A stretch of 64,000 nucleotides of DNA from Clostridia bacterium (GTDB taxonomy: Bacteria; Bacillota; Clostridia; Oscillospirales; Ruminococcaceae). Where the stretch lies: positions 124,001 to 188,000 of the forward strand of contig RZZW01000001.1 in NCBI GenBank assembly GCA_009929695.1, read 5' to 3'. Shown piece after piece: positions 33,456 through 41,280 of the stretch. Each line of letters opens with the position of its first letter. Positions within the stretch are counted from its first letter, which is position 1. The translations under genes were made by a program, and so were the position numbers. The notes beneath the pieces were generated by a model. It was not told the origin of the DNA. It saw only the letters and a program-made list of their open reading frames with translations, and did not search any database.

Positions 33456-33499
33456 AGTATACCCACATTTTGGCTGCAATAATGTTGTTGTGACAACAA
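33456..33499 (-). promoter_or_regulatory. Promoter and palindromic activator site of the hcp operon
   Basis: On the minus strand TATACT (33456-33461) is the -10; 17 nt upstream the -35 position reads CATTAT, a poor match. Immediately upstream is a 15-bp palindrome TTGTTGTCACAACAA (33485-33499) centred near -43. A weak -35 with a palindrome at about -42 is the layout of a class II Crp/Fnr-activated promoter. Confidence 0.55.
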
Positions 33500-33541
33500 A
33501 AACGCACCTTTCGCAAAAAAAATTGCGAAAGGTGCGTTTTG
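33497..33541 (-). terminator. Terminator of the two-component operon
   Basis: 17-bp perfect stem AAAACGCACCTTTCGCA / TGCGAAAGGTGCGTTTT around an 8-nt A-rich loop, 12 nt after the stop of the envelope protein gene. T runs exist on both sides of the stem. It touches the hcp-operon palindrome. Confidence 0.9.
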
Positions 33542-33553
33542 TAGCCTTTTATT

Positions 33554-34240
33554 CTATTGATTTGCCACGGTGATTTGGGCAAGCTGCTCTTTTGTCATAG
33601 AGGTTACGCCGAGGGCGTGGTAGGTTAGGGGCGAGCCTTCGGTGACGCTAACGTATAGCTGTAAGGGGGCGGAGTAAACAGCCTCTATTTCGGAATTTCC
33701 GGCTAGGGTTTTCACGCTGTGCCAGTCGGCATTTTCGAGGTTTGCTATTTCTAAATATTCAAGATAGGCTTGCTGGGTTGCCTTTAAATTTATCTGCTCG
33801 CCCTCCCATGCAAAGCTTGTCACCTTGCCTGTGGTGGCTTCGACGCCAAGCTGAATTTCGTCTGTGCTGTAATAAATTATCATGCCGCTTTCGGCTTTAT
33901 AGCGCGTGCCCTGCGGCTGTTTTGCGCCGCTTGGAATTACACCCGCGTTTATGAGCGCTGATATGCTGTCGTCGAAGGTTGTTTCGGCTGTTTCCTCGCG
34001 TTCGGCGGGGGCATAGAAATCGGCACTGCTTGTTATGACGTGCGTCTGTGCGTAGAGCATACTCGCGAGCAGGCAGTCGCGGCCTGTTTGCGATAGCTGA
34101 CCCTCGAGCGGGTTTTTATCATAAATTTTGTTATACATTGTTTCATCTGACATCTTAACGCTTATCGCTGGCAAAAAAAGGCACGCCGCGACTGACAGCG
34201 CCGCAAGTAAGACGGCTAAAATCGGTTTAAGCTTGTTCAT
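33554..34240 (-). CDS. Exported protein of unknown function linked to the two-component system
   Basis: A 228-residue protein with an N-terminal membrane/signal segment (LKPILAVLLAALSVAACLFLP) and an extracytoplasmic domain with YYSTDEIQLGVEATTGKVTSFAWEG, a PepSY-like pattern, and an end YHALGVTSMTKEQLAQ. ATG at 34240 (RBS GGAGGG) overlaps the histidine kinase stop, so it is translationally coupled to it. It may signal to the kinase. The Cys in SVAACLFL is not in a proper lipobox. I do not recognise the family. Confidence 0.75.
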   Translation of the reverse strand: MNKLKPILAVLLAALSVAACLFLPAISVKMSDETMYNKIYDKNPLEGQLSQTGRDCLLASMLYAQTHVITSSADFYAPAEREETAETTFDDSISALINAGVIPSGAKQPQGTRYKAESGMIIYYSTDEIQLGVEATTGKVTSFAWEGEQINLKATQQAYLEYLEIANLENADWHSVKTLAGNSEIEAVYSAPLQLYVSVTEGSPLTYHALGVTSMTKEQLAQITVANQ

Positions 34241-35648
34241 TTTCGCCCTCCCTTGCGGCTGAAAGCGCAACGCTGACGGATGTCCCCTCGCCTTTTTCGC
34301 TTTCTATTTTAAGCTGTGAGCCGTGCAAAGCTGCTATGCGGCTGCAAAGCGCAAGCCCCATTCCGCTTCCGTTTTCGGCGCGTGCGCGCGATTTATCGAC
34401 CATATAAAACGGCTGTGCAAGCTTTTCAATCTCCGCTTTATCAATGCCACAGCCTGTGTCTTTTACAAAAATTGTGCATTTATCGCCCGATTTTTCGCAA
34501 AAGACAACCACCTCGCCCTTTTCGCGGCAGGCGTGCTGTGCGTTTACAATTAAATTGCGCAGCATGTCCTCAAGCAGAACCTTGTCGCACAGCACTTTAT
34601 ACCCGCACGGCTTAAAGGTCAGGCTTACGGCGCTGTCTTTTTGGGGCGGGTTTTTGTCTATTGCGGCAAAAACGCTGTCGCTTAGTGTTGGCTCTAGCGT
34701 AATTTTTTCGTTTTTCAATCCCATTAAAAGCATCAGCTTTTGCGATAGCTGTTCAAGGCGTTTTGTCTCGTGATAGATGTATTCCGCCGCCATGTGGGTG
34801 GTGTCGTCCGTTTGCTTGGCGCGCAAAATTGCGGCGTAGCCGAGCATTGAGGTCATGGGGGTTTTAAGCTCGTGAGTGAACGCGCTGACGAAATCCTCGC
34901 GCTCGCGCACTGCGGCGTCAAGCGAGGTGATTTTGTCCTCGATTGAGCTTGCCATTGCGTCAAAGCTTTCGCTTAAACTGCCTATTTCGTCGGCGGTGCG
35001 GATATTTGTGCGATTGTTTATGTCACCCGCGGCGATTTGTCGGCTTGCGGCTTCAAGGCGGGCAAGCGGACGCGTTAATAGTGTGCTTAACACATGCGCA
35101 AGCAAGGCGGCGGCCAGAACGGACACGGGCGTGATGTAAAAAAGCGCCTTTAGCTGTGCGTCGCGCGAGGCGAAAACGGAGGTTATATCGTAGGCACTTA
35201 AAAGCTTATAATCACTGCTTGGAACATCGAGTGCCGAGACGAGCAGCAGCGTGCGCGTGCCATCGTTTTCGCATATGCTGTACCCCGCTTCGCCGCTCGC
35301 TATGGCGGCAATCTGAATATTTTTGCCGATGCCGACGGGCATATTTGAAAAAAGGCTGACGTTGTCGTCAACATAAAGCGCGAGCGTGCCTCCGCTTCCG
35401 CTTAAATTTGAAAGCCCCTGCGCCGCCAGCATTGCGGCGTAGTTTGAGAATTTGATGTCCGCGTTTTGCTCTGTGAAAAGCTGACGCTCGAGCGCAAATT
35501 TTTCTTTTAATTGCTGCTGTTGACACTGCTTTACGACTGTTTGCAGGCTGTCGTCAAAGCTTTTTTGCAGCATAAAATATCCGCTTGACGACAAAAGCAC
35601 GGCGGCGAGCACCACTATGCAGAGCGTCATTTTTAAAGCAAGCTTCAT
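34227..35648 (-). CDS. Sensor histidine kinase
   Basis: A 473-residue kinase. Transmembrane helices near 6-27 and 165-185 flank an extracellular sensor of ~135 residues. HAMP follows (LTRPLARLEAASRQIAAGD). HisKA has FTHELKTPMTSMLGYAAILR with phosphoacceptor His (~265). HATPase has NLIVNAQHAC (N box), DTGCGID (G1) and GSGMGLALC (G2). ATG overlaps the response-regulator stop by 4 nt. Stimulus unknown. Confidence 0.95.
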   Translation of the reverse strand: MKLALKMTLCIVVLAAVLLSSSGYFMLQKSFDDSLQTVVKQCQQQQLKEKFALERQLFTEQNADIKFSNYAAMLAAQGLSNLSGSGGTLALYVDDNVSLFSNMPVGIGKNIQIAAIASGEAGYSICENDGTRTLLLVSALDVPSSDYKLLSAYDITSVFASRDAQLKALFYITPVSVLAAALLAHVLSTLLTRPLARLEAASRQIAAGDINNRTNIRTADEIGSLSESFDAMASSIEDKITSLDAAVREREDFVSAFTHELKTPMTSMLGYAAILRAKQTDDTTHMAAEYIYHETKRLEQLSQKLMLLMGLKNEKITLEPTLSDSVFAAIDKNPPQKDSAVSLTFKPCGYKVLCDKVLLEDMLRNLIVNAQHACREKGEVVVFCEKSGDKCTIFVKDTGCGIDKAEIEKLAQPFYMVDKSRARAENGSGMGLALCSRIAALHGSQLKIESEKGEGTSVSVALSAAREGENEQA

Positions 35649-36307
35649 GCGTCCGCCTCCAGTCGGTAACCGATTTTGTACACGGTGGTGATTTTATTTT
35701 GCCAGTTTAGCTTTTTGCGCAGGCGCTGAATGTGCGTGTCGAGCGTGCGCGTGTCGCAAAGGTCCAGTTCGTCGCCCCAAACTGTCTCATAAAGATAGTC
35801 GCGGTACATCGCCTCGCCCTTGCCGCGAATTAAAAGCGCGAGCAAATCGAACTCGCGCGGGGCGAGTAAAAGCGGCTTGCCGTTTTGCATGACACTGCGC
35901 GAAACAGGGTCAAGCGTCACGTCCCACGCGCTAACCTTGCGGCTTCCGCGCCCTGTGCGGCGCAGCACTGCCTCGGCTCTCGCGAGCAATTCTGACGGCT
36001 CAAACGGCTTGATAATATAGTCGTCAGCGCCCATGCGAAGCCCCTTTACCCTGTCGACAACGTCTGTTTTTGCGGTGATGAAAATGACCGGCATATCGTA
36101 CTGTCGAGCGTATTCAATAAGCTCATATCCGTCGATTTCGGGCAGCATAATGTCGAGTAAAACGAGGTCGTAGGTGTTATTTTCAATTAAATCCGAGGCT
36201 GTTCTGCCGTCGTTTGCCGTAACGCAAGCATAGCCCGCCTGCGTGAGCGTCAGGCAGATTAAGTCAGCAATAGCCTTTTCATCGTCGACTATAAGTATGG
36301 GTTTCAT
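35645..36307 (-). CDS. OmpR-family response regulator
   Basis: A 220-residue regulator. Receiver residues 1-115: ILIVDDEKAI (acidic pocket), LVLLDIMLPEIDGYEL (phospho-Asp), FITAKTD (Thr/Lys). The OmpR winged helix follows (LTLLIRGKG region; YLYETVWGDELDLCDTRTLDTHIQRLRKKL). ATG at 36307 follows AAGGAG; a longer frame runs into repeat DNA and is rejected. First gene of an operon with the kinase and exported protein. Confidence 0.95.
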   Translation of the reverse strand: MKPILIVDDEKAIADLICLTLTQAGYACVTANDGRTASDLIENNTYDLVLLDIMLPEIDGYELIEYARQYDMPVIFITAKTDVVDRVKGLRMGADDYIIKPFEPSELLARAEAVLRRTGRGSRKVSAWDVTLDPVSRSVMQNGKPLLLAPREFDLLALLIRGKGEAMYRDYLYETVWGDELDLCDTRTLDTHIQRLRKKLNWQNKITTVYKIGYRLEADA

Positions 36308-36401
36308 GGCGGGTGTCTCCTTAATTCCATAATGTTTATTGTAGGGCGCTGTAAAAAAGAAATGATAATGAAGAAGAAAGAAAAAATTGGGTAGCCCCAC
36401 C

Positions 36402-36481
36402 TTGTCATTCTGAGCGCAGCGAAGAATCCTTAAAACCTACGATAACGCGCAAAAGATTCTTCGCTGCGCTCAGAATGACAA
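36402..36481. repeat. TGTCATTCTGAGC inverted-pair repeat, copy 1
   Basis: TTGTCATTCTGAGCGCAGCG then AAGAATC (36402-36428) and its inverted copy (36455-36481), 27-bp perfect arms with a 26-nt spacer. Directly left (36365-36386) is a single purine arm of the cloverleaf family. It lies upstream of the response regulator. Confidence 0.88.
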
Positions 36482-36502
36482 AAAGCTGCAAACCGTAAGT
36501 TT

Positions 36503-36529
36503 CGGCAAGAGCAGAGCCCTTGCCCTACA
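36503..36529. repeat. GTAGGG-shell palindrome with CAAGGGCTCTG core
   Basis: CGGCAAGAGCAGAGCCCTTG then CCCTACA. Same core as the pair at 37926-38003, so the lipoprotein gene between them is flanked by copies of one repeat subtype. Confidence 0.8.
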
Positions 36530-36549
36530 AATTGCAACGATAATTTTGC

Positions 36550-37854
36550 TCACATCATATCCTGCGGCAGCAGTGTTATTTCGCGGTAGTCGGCTTCGCC
36601 GTTAAAATATTTTTGCTTATTTATCAGCGCGTAATTGACGTGCGAGCCTATGATTTCATAGGGTGCGCCGCCTGTGCCTATCAGCGTGCGTTTGACCGGT
36701 AAATCGTCGAGCGGCACAAGAAAATCGTCGGCTGTCTCGCATATCGGCAATATGACGTCTTGCTCGCCTTTAAACGCGCGATATAGCTTGCTTTCGGTGA
36801 CAGTGCCGTTTTCATCAACTATAAAAAGCCGTCGCGTGGCCTCGGGGTCGTAGTAGGAGCTTGCTATAACGTGGTCGTCCCAAACGGCAGCTATTTGCAA
36901 ATCGGGCGCGTCGGGCAGCTCGGATAGCTTTGTTTTTTCGCCTACTTTGACATCTGTTTTATAAAGCTGTTTGCCCTCTAATTCGTACACAAAGCCGTTT
37001 GAAAAGCGCCCCGCAAGCTTTACATTGCCCATGTCAAAAAGCGTTTTGCTATCGCCGTTTGGGGATATGGCTGTGAATTTTTTGCAGAGGTACGGCTCAA
37101 ATTCACTAAAATTTTGCACGCCGTGATATTTTTTAAATTCAGGCTGCACAGGCGCGGTTTTGGGCACATAGCTGCTCTCAATGATTATTTTGTTGTCCCA
37201 TACATCTATAAATGAATCGTAGTAATTATCAAGCGAATAACGCCAAAGCGTCTCTTTTGTTTCGAGGTTGATTTTTACAATTTCTCGTGGATTTCTGTCT
37301 TTCGCCGCTTCTGATTCGGTGACGATGTGCAGATAAATATTTTCGCCGTCTGTCGCCATAATACGTCCTGTGGGAAATTCATTTTCTTCAAAAGTGTACA
37401 CCGTATGCCTGTTTGCGCCGTCCAAATCGCTCACTTCAATGTGCTTTTTGGCTTTTTCGCCGTACCCGAAAATCCAGTAAAGACGGTCTGTATCGGCTAA
37501 GATTAAATTGTCCGCTCTTGCATCATATTTTGAAGGCAAAGCGCCGCAGGTGTCGCCTGTGTGGGCGCAGTTTGGGACGGTGCAAAGGCGCGTTTGCTGC
37601 ATTGTTTCAAAATCCATGCGCCAGCCCGCGATTGTGTTGTCCTCAAAATAGCTTATGCCGTAATAGCCATTTGCGTTGCCGCTGCCGTTTGAATAATCGC
37701 CTGTTTTAAGCAGGCGCAAAGTTGGCTGTTCGGGTTCTTCGGTTTTAATTTCCGATTGAGACGGCTCGGCGCTCTCGGCTTGCGTGCTTTCAGCGCAGGC
37801 GGCAAAAAGCAAAATTGCCGCGAGAAAAAGCGATATTATGCTTAGTTTTTTCAT
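36550..37854 (-). CDS. Lipoprotein with beta-propeller-like repeats (DUF5050-like)
   Basis: A 434-residue secreted lipoprotein: signal peptide with lipobox ILLFAAC (Cys ~20), a Glu/Ser-rich linker (ESTQAESAEPSQSEIKTEEP), then a domain with repeated WxxD/xIY strands such as ADNLILADTDRLYWIFGY, IMATDGENIYLHIV and KLYRAFKGEQDVILP, which suggests a beta-propeller. A CTVPNCAHTGDTC segment (three Cys) recurs in Clostridial relatives. ATG at 37854 with AGGGGGT upstream; the longer reading into repeat DNA is rejected. Role unknown. Confidence 0.75.
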   Translation of the reverse strand: MKKLSIISLFLAAILLFAACAESTQAESAEPSQSEIKTEEPEQPTLRLLKTGDYSNGSGNANGYYGISYFEDNTIAGWRMDFETMQQTRLCTVPNCAHTGDTCGALPSKYDARADNLILADTDRLYWIFGYGEKAKKHIEVSDLDGANRHTVYTFEENEFPTGRIMATDGENIYLHIVTESEAAKDRNPREIVKINLETKETLWRYSLDNYYDSFIDVWDNKIIIESSYVPKTAPVQPEFKKYHGVQNFSEFEPYLCKKFTAISPNGDSKTLFDMGNVKLAGRFSNGFVYELEGKQLYKTDVKVGEKTKLSELPDAPDLQIAAVWDDHVIASSYYDPEATRRLFIVDENGTVTESKLYRAFKGEQDVILPICETADDFLVPLDDLPVKRTLIGTGGAPYEIIGSHVNYALINKQKYFNGEADYREITLLPQDMM

Positions 37855-37925
37855 GGCGTTACCCCCTTGTCTGATATAAGTGTACACCACAAATGCGTCC
37901 AAGTTGCGTCGGTGGGCGGTGAAAT

Positions 37926-38003
37926 CGTAGGGCAAGGGCTCTGCTCTTGCCGCTGCAACCGCAAGAGGTAAGTTACGGCAAGAGCAGAGCCCTTGCCCTA
38001 CGG
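37926..38003. repeat. GTAGGG-shell palindromes with CAAGGGCTCTG core, inverted pair
   Basis: CGTAGGGCAAGGGCTCTGCT then CTTGCCG (37926-37952) and the reversed copy beginning CGGCAAGAGCAGAGCCCTTG (37976-38003). A near-perfect long palindrome between the MerR and lipoprotein genes. Confidence 0.87.
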
Positions 38004-38040
38004 ACGACACTTTATTGCATTATTAAGTAGAGGGCTGCAT

Positions 38041-38496
38041 CTATCTACAGCACCACGCTGTCAATTTTTCTTTGCGGGCTTGCATTTCGGCGGGCATGGC
38101 GGTTTCAAGCAGTTCTTTTGCTTTTTCGTTTGAGCCAAGGCGCACGGCGTTTTCGTAGAACCAGCATTTATATGTGACGATATCTAGCGTGTCCTGCATT
38201 TCCTTCATTTGCTGCTCGACGGCGGCTTTGCGCTCGCAGAACATTTCGCGGCGTTTTTCAAGCGTCGCGTCGCCCTCCATGCACCAGCCGATGAACGTCT
38301 TAATGTCCTTTATCGGCATGCCTGTCGCCTTTAGGCACTCAATCAGGCGCAGCCATTCAAAATCCGTCTCCTTAAACAAGCGTATGCCGCCCTCGCTGCG
38401 CTCAACAAACGGCAACAGCCCCTCTTTGTCGTAAAAGCGAAGCGTCGGGGCGTTTAAATTTATCATTTGTGCGGCTTTTCCTATTGTGTATGTCAT
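38041..38496 (-). CDS. MerR family transcriptional regulator
   Basis: A 151-residue regulator. N-terminal winged helix YTIGKAAQMINLNAPTLRFYDKEGLLP then IRLFKETDFEWLRLIECLKATGMPI; a coiled-coil dimer helix (ERKAAVEQQMKEMQDTLDIV) follows, with YKCWFYENAV typical of the subgroup that controls oxidoreductase genes. ATG at 38496. The divergent promoter-operator at 38525-38555 is the expected target, but the gene it would drive is a remnant. Confidence 0.92.
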   Translation of the reverse strand: MTYTIGKAAQMINLNAPTLRFYDKEGLLPFVERSEGGIRLFKETDFEWLRLIECLKATGMPIKDIKTFIGWCMEGDATLEKRREMFCERKAAVEQQMKEMQDTLDIVTYKCWFYENAVRLGSNEKAKELLETAMPAEMQARKEKLTAWCCR

Positions 38497-38524
38497 GTTT
38501 TTATCCTCTTTTTTCAAAAAAGTC

Positions 38525-38555
38525 TTGACTTAAAGTTAGCTTTAAGTATTAGCAT
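38525..38555 (+). promoter_or_regulatory. MerR-type promoter with 19-bp spacer and palindromic operator
   Basis: TTGACT (38525-38530), 19-nt spacer, TAGCAT (38550-38555). The spacer contains the palindrome ACTTAAAG-TTAG-CTTTAAGT (38528-38547). Overlong spacing with an inverted repeat between the hexamers is the hallmark of MerR-activated promoters. It points away from merR toward the DUF362 remnant. Confidence 0.75.
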
Positions 38556-38584
38556 AAGTATATACCGTGGCGGCGATGGCTGTC

Positions 38585-38735
38585 AAGGCAATGTAGTGCG
38601 CATCAACGTGATGAATAATGTGTCGATTTACTGCAACTGCGATTCTCACCCCGCCACGCCGTGCACATTTTAGAGCGCGCCGAGGAGATAAATTTAGGCA
38701 CGCGGAATTATGATTTAGTTAGTGTAGATGAGTAA
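38585..38735 (+). pseudogene. Remnant of a DUF362 (4Fe-4S) protein gene
   Basis: One frame reads GNVVRINVMNNVSIYCNCDSHPATP (38588 onward in part), matching the INVMNNxSxDCDCDxHPAxP segment of DUF362 proteins. One frame later, LERAEEINLGTRNYDLVSVD and a TAA at 38733 match the family C terminus. The roughly 80 residues that should lie between, and the whole N-terminal half, are missing. So the gene has lost its start, an internal block and its frame. It lies directly after an intact MerR-type promoter. Confidence 0.65.
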
Positions 38736-38748
38736 TTTCACGGTTGAT

Positions 38749-38847
38749 TGTAGGGGCGATTCACGAATCGCCCGCGCAGGTTTTACCCAAATTTACAACA
38801 ACGTTCACGCGATTGGTTTTCGGGCGATTCGTGAATCGCCCCTACAT
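38749..38847. repeat. GTAGGG-shell palindromes with GCGATTC core, inverted pair
   Basis: TGTAGGGGCGATTCACGAAT then CGCCCG (38749-38774) and CGGGCGATTCGTGAATCGCC then CCTACAT (38821-38847), separated by 46 nt. Confidence 0.9.
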
Positions 38848-38875
38848 ATTTTGCCGAAATTATGTGCCAAACACA

Positions 38876-38910
38876 AAAAAGCAGGAGACCTTTTCAGTCT
38901 CCTGCTTTTA
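38876..38910 (-). terminator. Terminator of the alcohol dehydrogenase gene
   Basis: Stem AAAGCAGGAGAC / GTCTCCTGCTTT with 7-nt loop, followed on the minus strand by TTTTTT. It lies 12 nt after the stop. Confidence 0.9.
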
Positions 38911-38921
38911 TTATTATTAAA

Positions 38922-40133
38922 TTAGAAATCAATTTCCTTGTCGTAGTATACGGCGAGGAGGAGTTTTTCCATTTCTTCCTGTGTGGGGATGCGCGGGTTT
39001 GAGCCTGTGCAGGCGTCGCCTATGGCAAGCTCGGCTACCTTTGAAAGCTTCTCGGCAAATTCTTTTTCATCGATGATGCTTGCATCGGCAATTACGCCGC
39101 TTTCGCCGTAGTTTTTGATTGAGAGCGGAATGTTGAGCTCTGTGTTCATTGCGCGAAGCTCGGTGATAAGCGCGTCTGTAAGCTGCTCGTTTGTCTCGCC
39201 TTTAAGGCCGATAAAGCGTGCGATTTCCGCATAGCGCTCTGCGGCTTCGGCGTTTTTAGCGTTGAATTTGATGACCTTCGGCAGGTACATTGCGTTTGCC
39301 GCACCATGAATGATGTGGCCGCCTGTGTAGGCTGCGCCTGTTTTATGCGCCATGCTGTGGACGATGCCAAGCAGTGCGTTTGAGAACGCCATGCCCGCGA
39401 GGCACTGTGCGTTATGCATTCTGTCGCGCGCGTCCATATCGCCGTCGTAAGATTTCTTCAAATCGTTATGAATCATCTTGATTGCGTGCAGTGCAAGAGC
39501 GTCTGTGTAGTCGCAATGAAGTGTTGAAACATATGCTTCGATGGCGTGTGTCATTGCGTCCATGCCTGTGTGAGCTGTCAGCTTCTGGGGCATTTTCTCG
39601 GCGAGATCGGGGTCGACAATGGCGACATCGGGCGTGATGTTGAAGTCTGCCATCGGGTATTTGATGCCCTTTGCGTAGTCGGTGATAACTGCGAATGCCG
39701 TGACCTCTGTGGCTGTGCCTGAGGTTGACGGAATGGCGCAGAAATGAGCCTTTGTGCGCAGTGTGGGGAAGTTGAACGGGATGATGAGGTCGTCAAAGGT
39801 TGTTTCGGGATATTCGTAAATTGCCCACATTGCCTTTGCGGCATCGATGGGGCTGCCGCCGCCCATTGCGACGATCCAGTCCGGTTGGAACTCCTGCATG
39901 GCTTTTGCGCCTCTCATAACTGTCTCAACAGAGGGGTCGGGCTCGACGTTCTCGAAAAGCTGAACCGCCATGCCTGCCTTTTTAAGATGCTCCTCAACCT
40001 TTGCCAAAAAGCCGAAGCGCTTCATGCTGCCGCCGCCAACGACGACGAACGCACGCTTGCCCTTTAGATTTTCAAGCTCGGAAATAGAGCCTTTTCCATG
40101 ATAAAGATCGCGCGGTAATGTAAAACGTGACAT
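38922..40133 (-). CDS. Iron-containing alcohol dehydrogenase
   Basis: A 403-residue group III dehydrogenase. The NAD(P) loop is AMGGGSPIDAAKAMW (~95), preceded by AFVVVGGGSMKRFG. Metal ligands are in TGMDAMTHAIEAYVS (Asp, His) and HSMAHKTGAAYTGGHIIHGAANA (His, His). Clostridial butanol or 1,3-propanediol dehydrogenases share these motifs. It has a candidate Rex operator upstream (40180-40197) and a divergent LysR gene. Monocistronic with its own terminator. Physiological substrate uncertain. Confidence 0.95.
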   Translation of the reverse strand: MSRFTLPRDLYHGKGSISELENLKGKRAFVVVGGGSMKRFGFLAKVEEHLKKAGMAVQLFENVEPDPSVETVMRGAKAMQEFQPDWIVAMGGGSPIDAAKAMWAIYEYPETTFDDLIIPFNFPTLRTKAHFCAIPSTSGTATEVTAFAVITDYAKGIKYPMADFNITPDVAIVDPDLAEKMPQKLTAHTGMDAMTHAIEAYVSTLHCDYTDALALHAIKMIHNDLKKSYDGDMDARDRMHNAQCLAGMAFSNALLGIVHSMAHKTGAAYTGGHIIHGAANAMYLPKVIKFNAKNAEAAERYAEIARFIGLKGETNEQLTDALITELRAMNTELNIPLSIKNYGESGVIADASIIDEKEFAEKLSKVAELAIGDACTGSNPRIPTQEEMEKLLLAVYYDKEIDF

Positions 40134-40154
40134 AAATAGACCTCCATATTTTTT

Positions 40155-40197
40155 TGGGTGTCACCCATAATTTATTTTCTTGTTAAAATTTTATCAT
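40155..40197 (-). promoter_or_regulatory. Palindromes upstream of the alcohol dehydrogenase, including a candidate Rex box
   Basis: TTGTTAAAATTTTATCAT (40180-40197) matches the Rex pattern TTGTTAA-N4-TTAACAA at 12 of 14 defined positions. Closer to the gene is a perfect 13-bp palindrome TGGGTGTCACCCA (40155-40167) of unknown function. Rex control by NADH/NAD would suit a fermentative dehydrogenase. Confidence 0.45.
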
Positions 40198-40265
40198 GGA
40201 TTTTTGCTTTTGGGTAATGTATAATAGATATGACATCTATGTTTTGTTTATATGGAGGACAAAAA

Positions 40266-41186
40266 ATGAATTTACAGCAGCTAAAATATGTTGTGGAAAT
40301 ATCGCGGACAGGCTCTATAACGCAGGCGGCGAAAAATCTTTATATGGGTCAGCCGAATTTGAGCAAGAGCATAAAGGAGCTTGAGGGAGAAATTGGCATA
40401 ACGCTTTTTGCCCGCACGCCAAAGGGAGTTGTGGCAACGCCGGGCGGCGAGGCGTTTATAGGCTATGCCCGCAGCATCGTCGCACAGATGGACTCGCTTT
40501 CGCAGATGTACCAAAAGGACGTTCAGCAGGGGCTTAGTCTCCGCGTGTCTGTGCCGAGGGCAAGCTATGTGGCGCACAGCTTCGGCGCGTATGTCGGCAG
40601 CTATTCGGGGCAGCCGATGGACGTTTTGTACCGCGAGACAAGTGCGATGAACGTCATCAGCGACATATACCAAAACCGCGCGGACATAGGCATTGTGCGC
40701 TATCAGTGCGAGCACTCGGCGTATTTTAACAATCTTTTTCAAAAGCACGCGCTTGCGTCGCAGCCGCTTTGGGAGTATGACATGGTTGTGCTGATGCACG
40801 AGCGACACCCGCTTGCGGCGATGTCGGAGATACCGTATCACCTTTTGGCGCAGTACCCCGAGATAGTGCACGGAGATTTTACGCCTGTGATGCCGCCCGA
40901 GCCTGAAACGCCCGCCGAAAACCTTATGTGCTCGACAAAACGCATAGCTGTGTTTGACCGCGGCAGCCAGTTTGACATGCTGCAAAGCGTGAAGGGCAGC
41001 TATCTTTGGGTGAGCCCGATGCCGTTTGCAGTGCTTGCGGAGCACTCGCTTTTACAAAAACAATGCCAAAGCGCCACGCGGTACTGCGACGTTTTCATCC
41101 ACCGCGCCGCGCAGTCGCTTTCAAGCGTAGAGCAGGGATTTTTAGATGTGCTGCGCAAAGACGTCGGGGAATTGGTGCACATATGA
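40266..41186 (+). CDS. LysR family transcriptional regulator
   Basis: A 306-residue LysR protein: NLQQLKYVVEISRTGSITQAAKNLYMGQPNLSKSIKELEGEIG is the winged helix-turn-helix; a periplasmic-binding-like effector domain follows (~90-300). ATG at 40266 follows GGAGG. It is divergent from the Fe-ADH gene, its most likely target. The effector is unknown. Confidence 0.93.
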   Translation: MNLQQLKYVVEISRTGSITQAAKNLYMGQPNLSKSIKELEGEIGITLFARTPKGVVATPGGEAFIGYARSIVAQMDSLSQMYQKDVQQGLSLRVSVPRASYVAHSFGAYVGSYSGQPMDVLYRETSAMNVISDIYQNRADIGIVRYQCEHSAYFNNLFQKHALASQPLWEYDMVVLMHERHPLAAMSEIPYHLLAQYPEIVHGDFTPVMPPEPETPAENLMCSTKRIAVFDRGSQFDMLQSVKGSYLWVSPMPFAVLAEHSLLQKQCQSATRYCDVFIHRAAQSLSSVEQGFLDVLRKDVGELVHI

Positions 41187-41280
41187 GAAAGAAAAGAGAA
41201 GAAAGAAGAAAGAAAAAGTGGCGGCGCAGCCGTCGCTCCTTGATTTCTTCTCTCTTCTCTCTTCTTTTTTCTTTTATTTT
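41185..41280. repeat. Purine-arm palindromic element, copy 7
   Basis: Purine arm GAAAGAAAAGAGAAGAAAGA onward and pyrimidine arm TTTCTTCTCTCTTCTCTCTT onward enclose an inner hairpin GGCGGCGCAGCCGTCGC. It begins at the lysR stop and ends at the stop of the convergent iclR gene. Confidence 0.75.

Noticed and set aside
38467..38673. 68-codon frame as an intact small gene
   Set aside because: Its C-terminal half is a DUF362 segment and it overlaps the MerR promoter; better explained as a pseudogene.
40281..41045. 254-codon open frame on the minus strand
   Set aside because: Lies wholly inside the lysR gene on the opposite strand, Arg/His-rich, no RBS; a shadow of the GC-rich codon pattern.
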